Positions 59,914 to 64,000 of a stretch of 64,000 nt of DNA are shown one piece after another. The notes beneath the pieces are model-generated. The model saw only the letters and a program-made list of their open reading frames with translations, made no database searches and was not told the origin of the DNA. Origin of the DNA: Mycobacterium sp. (GTDB lineage Bacteria > Actinomycetota > Actinomycetes > Mycobacteriales > Mycobacteriaceae); contig JACPVR010000022.1 in NCBI GenBank assembly GCA_016197405.1, positions 186,001 through 250,000 of the forward strand. Reading direction: 5' to 3'. The position numbers and the translations under genes are program-made. How positions within the stretch are numbered: the stretch's first letter is position 1; each line of letters starts with the position of its first letter.

Positions 59914-60914
59914 TGCTTGCACAGCACCACCTTCTGACCGTTGAGCAGCACGTCGACGGGCAACGGAAGTTCGGCGCGCCCGTTGGAACATGACAGCGCT
60001 TGCCCCTCTTGCCCGGGCGGCGGAATGTTGTCCCACATCACCGGCACCAGCTTGATGGCGTCCATGGTGTCGTCGAAGTTCGTGATCGCCTTGTCCAGCG
60101 CGGCGTCGACGTCGATACCGGGCTTGAAGCCGGCACCGTTGAGGACCTGCACCACCGATCTGGTGAATTCCGGACCGTAGATCTGCGATTTACGGAATTC
60201 GTCGAGCACCGTCAGCGCTGCGTCGATGGGACGGTTGAGCCACTCGATGATCTGGACGAAATCCCGGCTGTGCCCGGACATGGTGTCGGCCACGTTCTTG
60301 AGGTTCTGCAGCAGCGTGGCCACGACTTGCTGGCGATCGGCCAGGAACCGGGTCAGCGTGTTGACGCTCTCCAGTACCGGGCCGAGCCCAGTGCCGTCTC
60401 CGGACAGGAACGTGTCGACGTTGTCGGTGAACTTGTTGAGGTCATCGGGACTCAAGGTGGCCAGCACCGGCTGCAAACCGTTGAACAGACGCGTGATGTC
60501 GAACGAGGCCACCGTCATCGACGTCGGTATCGGGTTCGGCACCGCAGCAACCGATCCCGGTCCTTCGTGCGCGTTCTGGACGTCGACGTAACGCAGACCG
60601 GTGAGGGCCTGATACTTGACCGCCAACCGGGTATCGGCACCGATGCGGTACTGATCGTCAAGGGTGAGGCCGACCTCGGCGACGCTCTGACCATCGCGCC
60701 GGCGGAGGTCGATGGAGTCGACCTTGCCCACACGAACACCGCGGACACGGACGTCGGCGCCGCTGCGCAGCCCGGACACATCGGTGAACTCGGCTGTGTA
60801 GGAATGCAATTTAGCGTCGACCGGTTGCCGGATGACGTTGATGACGAGGGTCAGCAGGAGGACGGTGACCGCCAGCGCAATGCCCAGACGCCACAGGGCC
60901 GCAAAGGGTTTCAC
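59910..60914 (-). CDS. mceB: MCE-family protein MceB
   Basis: 334-aa subunit. N-terminal anchor LGIALAVTVLLLTLVINVI, MCE domain with DVSGLRSGADVRVRGVRVGK and YQALTGLRYVDVQ, then a long helical stretch (FLADRQQVVATLLQNLKNVA) and a C-terminal Cys pair (LSCSNGRAE, VVLCKQ) typical of MceB. GTG 60914 overlaps the mceA stop as TAGTG. Confidence 0.93.
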   Translation of the reverse strand: MKPFAALWRLGIALAVTVLLLTLVINVIRQPVDAKLHSYTAEFTDVSGLRSGADVRVRGVRVGKVDSIDLRRRDGQSVAEVGLTLDDQYRIGADTRLAVKYQALTGLRYVDVQNAHEGPGSVAAVPNPIPTSMTVASFDITRLFNGLQPVLATLSPDDLNKFTDNVDTFLSGDGTGLGPVLESVNTLTRFLADRQQVVATLLQNLKNVADTMSGHSRDFVQIIEWLNRPIDAALTVLDEFRKSQIYGPEFTRSVVQVLNGAGFKPGIDVDAALDKAITNFDDTMDAIKLVPVMWDNIPPPGQEGQALSCSNGRAELPLPVDVLLNGQKVVLCKQ

Positions 60915-62071
60915 TACGGAGTACCCCCTGCCGATTGTGAGCCGAGATCGGGCGGGGTCGGGGCCGGCGGGTCGGTGACCGTCGCGGCGGGGGCGGACGC
61001 ACCCGGCACGGCGGCTGCGGCCGGATCGACCGGCGGTGCCGCGCCCATCGCGTCAAGTGGTGCTGCCACCCCGGGCAGGCTGTCCAAGATGACCCGCACG
61101 TTGACGGCGCGACGGTCCGGTGGACCGCCGAACAGCCGTTGCAGGCGCTCACGGTATTCGCGCGCGGTGTCGGCGATGGCATCGGGTGGGACGACCCCTG
61201 GCGCCACGTCCGTGAGGATCTTGAGCATGTTGGTCAGCGGGGCCAGGTCGGTGCTGTGGCTCCCCACGAGCCTGCCGGCGGCACCGAAGAGATCCGTCGA
61301 GGCAAGTTTGATCGTGGGCTTGAACGTGTTCTGGAAGAAGTCCTCGGTGGCCCCGTCGAGGGCACCGTGCAAGAAGTAGTCCCCGGTACTTATCGACGCA
61401 TTGACCATCCCTGGAAATGCGACGCTGATGCCCGTGGCGTTGGCCATCAACTGCTCCGTACTGACGCTCTGCACCCGGGCGACCGTCTCGGCGACGACCA
61501 GCATTGTTTCCAGCAGTGGGTCGAGGCCGTCGAGGTAGGTCGTGGATCGCTCGATGACGTCGATGAGCTGCGGTGTGAACACACCGTGGGAGATTTCGCC
61601 CAACCGTTGCAGCATCGCCTGCAGGGTGAAATTGCCTGTCGGACTGACGTGGATCAGCGAACCGTCGGTCAACGGGTGCCCACCCTGGCCCGGGCGCACA
61701 TTGATACCGGTGACACCGAAGTAGTTGGCGGGCCGAAAGTCGACGCCCATGGTGTCGGTCAGGCCCGCGGTCGGCCCACTTTCCAGGTCTGCCAGCAGTC
61801 GGATGCCGCCGGCGGGCAGGCTGGTTACCTGCCGCACCTCTCCGACCTTGACTCCGTGCACCATCAGCGCCGTGCCTGGTTTGACACCTTCACCGACATA
61901 AGGTGATTCGATCGCCACGTTCACCAGATCCGCCTGGCTGTCCCGGAACGGATTGACGATCAGCAGGGCCGCGACCGCGCTGATAACGGTCACCACAGCC
62001 AGGCCGACGACCACCAGGAGTCGGGCCTCCTGCTCTTCGGACAACTTTCGGAACAACATCTGCGCCGCCAC
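60914..62071 (-). CDS. mceA: MCE-family protein MceA
   Basis: 385-aa first Mce subunit. N-terminal anchor VVVGLAVVTVISAVAALLIV, MCE domain with VGEGVKPGTALMVHGVKVGE and VDFRPANYFGVTGINV; helical region; C-terminal Ala/Pro-rich tail (residues about 335-385). GTG 62071 immediately follows the yrbEB stop; the AAGGGG in front is very close, so ATG 62059 is an alternative. No RGD or other adhesion motif seen. Confidence 0.93.
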   Translation of the reverse strand: MAAQMLFRKLSEEQEARLLVVVGLAVVTVISAVAALLIVNPFRDSQADLVNVAIESPYVGEGVKPGTALMVHGVKVGEVRQVTSLPAGGIRLLADLESGPTAGLTDTMGVDFRPANYFGVTGINVRPGQGGHPLTDGSLIHVSPTGNFTLQAMLQRLGEISHGVFTPQLIDVIERSTTYLDGLDPLLETMLVVAETVARVQSVSTEQLMANATGISVAFPGMVNASISTGDYFLHGALDGATEDFFQNTFKPTIKLASTDLFGAAGRLVGSHSTDLAPLTNMLKILTDVAPGVVPPDAIADTAREYRERLQRLFGGPPDRRAVNVRVILDSLPGVAAPLDAMGAAPPVDPAAAAVPGASAPAATVTDPPAPTPPDLGSQSAGGTP

Positions 62072-62941
62072 CTACCCCTTGAACACGAAGAGGGGCTCCA
62101 GGCCCCACAGGACGATGGTCAGCACCACGTCGAGGACCATGATCGCGACCAGGCTGGCTCGTACCGCTCGTCCAGATGCCCGCCCGACACCGACGGGACC
62201 GCCGCTGGTGAAGTAGCCGTAGAAGCAGTGGATCAGTGTCACCGCAGCACAGAACACCGTCGCCTTCAGCAGCGAATAGACGATATCGCCGAACGGTAGG
62301 AATTGGATGAAGTAGTGCTGGTATGTCCCGCCCGGCTGATCGTGGAATACCCGAATCACGGTGCTGGACACGTAAAAACTGGTGACGAGCGTGAGCAGGT
62401 AGCCGGGGACCACGGTGACCATCGCCCCGATCAACCGGGTGCCCACGACAAAGGGAATGGCTCGCAGGCCGAGGGCCTCCACAGCGTCGATCTCTTCCGA
62501 GATCCGCATCGCCCCGATCTCGGCGGTCATCCGGCAGCCCGCCTGCGAGGCGAAGGCGATACCCGCGACCAGAGGTGCCATCTCACGCACATTGGCCAGA
62601 CCGCCGACGATTCCGGAAAGCGCACCGAATCCGATGAGGTTCAGCGTCGAGTAGGCCTCCACGGCCACGGTGCCACCGATGGCGATACCGAGGATCACCA
62701 GGACACTGACCACCCCGCCATCGACGATGATCGATCCCCGGCCCCAGGCGAGATCATTCATGGCATGAAGGGTCTGGCGCCGATATCGGCGAAGCGTGAC
62801 GGGCAACAGCCACAGGGTCACTGCGGTGAACACCACGAATTGGCCGACCTGCCCAAATATGTTCTGGGCCAGTCGCATCGATGCGAGGTGTCCGGCGAAC
62901 CTGAGCATGTGCGCCGAAGGGCGCGCGGCTGGCGAGGCCAT
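62072..62941 (-). CDS. yrbEB: YrbE-type MlaE-like permease B
   Basis: 289-aa ABC permease of the Mce transporter. Five or six hydrophobic segments; family blocks are FVVFTAVTLWLLPVTL, the conserved EQ-loop region FGALSGIVGGLANVREMAPL, GIAFASQAGCRMTAEIGAMR and EEIDAVEALGLRAIPFVVGT. ATG 62941 overlaps the yrbEA stop as TGATG. It pairs with YrbEA; the ATPase (Mkl type) is normally encoded elsewhere and is not in the window. Confidence 0.94.
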   Translation of the reverse strand: MASPAARPSAHMLRFAGHLASMRLAQNIFGQVGQFVVFTAVTLWLLPVTLRRYRRQTLHAMNDLAWGRGSIIVDGGVVSVLVILGIAIGGTVAVEAYSTLNLIGFGALSGIVGGLANVREMAPLVAGIAFASQAGCRMTAEIGAMRISEEIDAVEALGLRAIPFVVGTRLIGAMVTVVPGYLLTLVTSFYVSSTVIRVFHDQPGGTYQHYFIQFLPFGDIVYSLLKATVFCAAVTLIHCFYGYFTSGGPVGVGRASGRAVRASLVAIMVLDVVLTIVLWGLEPLFVFKG

Positions 62942-63855
62942 CACGACACTTCCATGGGAAAGAACATGGTCTGCAGCTGCGTGATGGCCAGGTTGACGAT
63001 GGCGATACAGACCACGTTGAGAACCACCGAGGAGTTGACGGCATCGGCGACCCCACGCGGTCCGCCCTTGGCCTCCATGCCCCGCAGGCATGAAACCACG
63101 GCAACGATTCCGGCGAAGATCAGCGACTTGCCGACGGTGAACCAGACATCGGTGACCGAGGCGAACGTGCCAAAGGATTGCCAGAAGCTTCCTGCGGTCA
63201 CCCCGCTGACGCCTACCGCCAGTGCGAACGACGCCGCGACCGCAGAAGCGATGATGATCGAGCACAGCATCGGCGCGATGATCAGGAGCGCGAGGAACCG
63301 GGGGACGACCAGGTGACGTACCGGATCGATGCCCAATACCCGTAGCGCATCGAGTTCTTCGCGGATCGCCCGGGCACCGAGGTCGGAGGCGATCGCGGAT
63401 GCCGCAGCTCCACCCATCAGAAGGCCGGCGGTCACCGGAGCACCCTGGCGCACGATGCCGACGCCACTGGCCGCTCCCACAAGCGAACTCGCGCCCACCT
63501 GGTTCACCAGACCGGCCGTCTGAATCGAGACGATCGCACCGATCGGAATGGCCATCAGGAGAGCCGGGGTGGCGGTGACCTTCAACAGCGTCCAAGCCTG
63601 AACCAGCGTTTCCCCGATGGGCAGCCGGAACGTGACGGTATCGAGAATGGTGTAGCGCAGGACCGAAGCCGCGACGAGAACCCCTCGACCGATGGTGGCC
63701 GTGCTGCGTACCGGAATGGAGACGAGGTGGGCGACCGCGCGGCGGATCGCGCGCCAGGTTTTGTTCGCTAGCATCGGCGCGGCACCGCGCGGACCACGCG
63801 GTTGCGCCAGCTCGGTCGGGGCAGGGGACGCCTGACCCGCAGTTACTAACTGCAA
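62941..63855 (-). CDS. yrbEA: YrbE-type MlaE-like permease A
   Basis: 304-aa ABC permease opening the mce operon. After a 45-residue cytoplasmic N-terminus it has the MlaE blocks ALLMAIPIGAIVSIQTAGLV, GVGIVRQGAPVTAGLLMGGA, ASAIASDLGARAIREELDAL and VLGIDPVRHLVVPRFLALLI. The start is TTG 63855 with AGGGG about 9 nt upstream; no other in-frame start gives a complete first domain. A possible -35/-10 lies at 63966-63996. Confidence 0.92.
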   Translation of the reverse strand: MQLVTAGQASPAPTELAQPRGPRGAAPMLANKTWRAIRRAVAHLVSIPVRSTATIGRGVLVAASVLRYTILDTVTFRLPIGETLVQAWTLLKVTATPALLMAIPIGAIVSIQTAGLVNQVGASSLVGAASGVGIVRQGAPVTAGLLMGGAAASAIASDLGARAIREELDALRVLGIDPVRHLVVPRFLALLIIAPMLCSIIIASAVAASFALAVGVSGVTAGSFWQSFGTFASVTDVWFTVGKSLIFAGIVAVVSCLRGMEAKGGPRGVADAVNSSVVLNVVCIAIVNLAITQLQTMFFPMEVS

Positions 63856-63965
63856 CGTACATCGCCCCTATTGGCTACGCAGGTTGCCGACATTAACTGG
63901 CCATCCACGGAGATATGCATGTGTTTTTACCTCTGTTCCTACGGATGATGTCGGCGCGCCTATGA

Positions 63966-63996
63966 TTCGTACCACACCTTACTGACTACTTGTCAA
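63966..63996 (-). promoter_or_regulatory. Possible promoter of the yrbE-mce operon
   Basis: On the minus strand TTGACA (63996-63991) precedes TACGAA (63971-63966) by 19 nt. The spacer is long, so the match is tentative. It would give a 5' leader of roughly 105 nt. Confidence 0.35.
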
Positions 63997-64000
63997 TCCT

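Noticed and set aside
1..64000. tRNA, rRNA, CRISPR, IS or transposase features
   Set aside because: None recognised by eye; a dedicated scan would be needed to exclude short or degenerate ones.
63863..64000. KstR-type operator upstream of the mce operon
   Set aside because: No inverted AACNNGTT-type dyad could be found in the visible 138 bp; the true control region may extend past the window.

Overview
The window is high-GC actinobacterial chromosome from a rapidly growing mycobacterium (Mycolicibacterium-like). This rests on several landmarks: mshA (mycothiol), hbhA, senX3-regX3, the ramB/aceA pair, a complete yrbE-mce operon, frequent GTG and TTG starts, and ATGA/GTGA/TGATG gene junctions. 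From position 1 to about 40,290 the gene order follows, in reverse, the stretch that in M. tuberculosis runs from Rv0509 (hemA) down to Rv0464c. No rRNA, tRNA, IS element, prophage or CRISPR array was recognised.

Core part (1-40,293). It starts inside hemA and continues through a glutaredoxin-like protein, a SerB1-like HAD phosphatase, a MaoC-fold protein, an acyltransferase, a GalE-like SDR, the tiny ribosomal protein bS22, an excisionase-type HTH protein and proC. A minus-strand run then carries a thioesterase, a TIM-barrel protein, a Glu/Pro-rich membrane protein and an exopolyphosphatase. A polyprenyl-phosphate sugar transferase sits beside regX3-senX3, where M. tuberculosis has Rv0492-Rv0494. 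Further on come gpm1, a YbjN protein, mshA, two DUF202 proteins, a ROK regulator diverging from an SDR, an L,D-transpeptidase, murB, two DUF2505 proteins, a methyltransferase with no normal start codon, a nitrilase, a DUF2993 protein, deoC, two small envelope proteins, hbhA with its XRE neighbour, a DUF445 protein, a TetR regulator, PPK2, a UmaA-like mycolate methyltransferase, fadB2, isocitrate lyase, an acyl-ACP thioesterase, ramB and a carboxymuconolactone-decarboxylase-family protein. Relative to M. tuberculosis the window lacks mmpS2/mmpL2, cmaA2 and pcaA.

Accessory part (40,290-54,858). It abuts the core with no spacer: the two convergent genes share a CTAG that holds both stop codons. 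It encodes four membrane proteins of one AveC-like superfamily with a shared Glu-Pro-Asp motif. With them are an MpaB/DUF2236 oxygenase, a TetR regulator, a four-His carotenoid cleavage oxygenase, a molybdopterin oxidoreductase, an orphan cytochrome-oxidase subunit III/IV pair, an NAD(P)-dependent oxidoreductase and two paralogous double-domain Lrp regulators. The Lrp upstream regions carry a repeated ACGCAA element. Convergent with the second Lrp gene is a ten-gene minus-strand operon (54,871-63,855): yrbEA, yrbEB, mceA-F, a Mce-associated protein and a small secreted protein.

My reading is that the right third holds a little-described oxidative module for a hydrophobic, perhaps isoprenoid or apocarotenoid, compound, next to a lipid-import system. 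The gene content is direct from sequence; the substrate and the link between the two blocks are inference.
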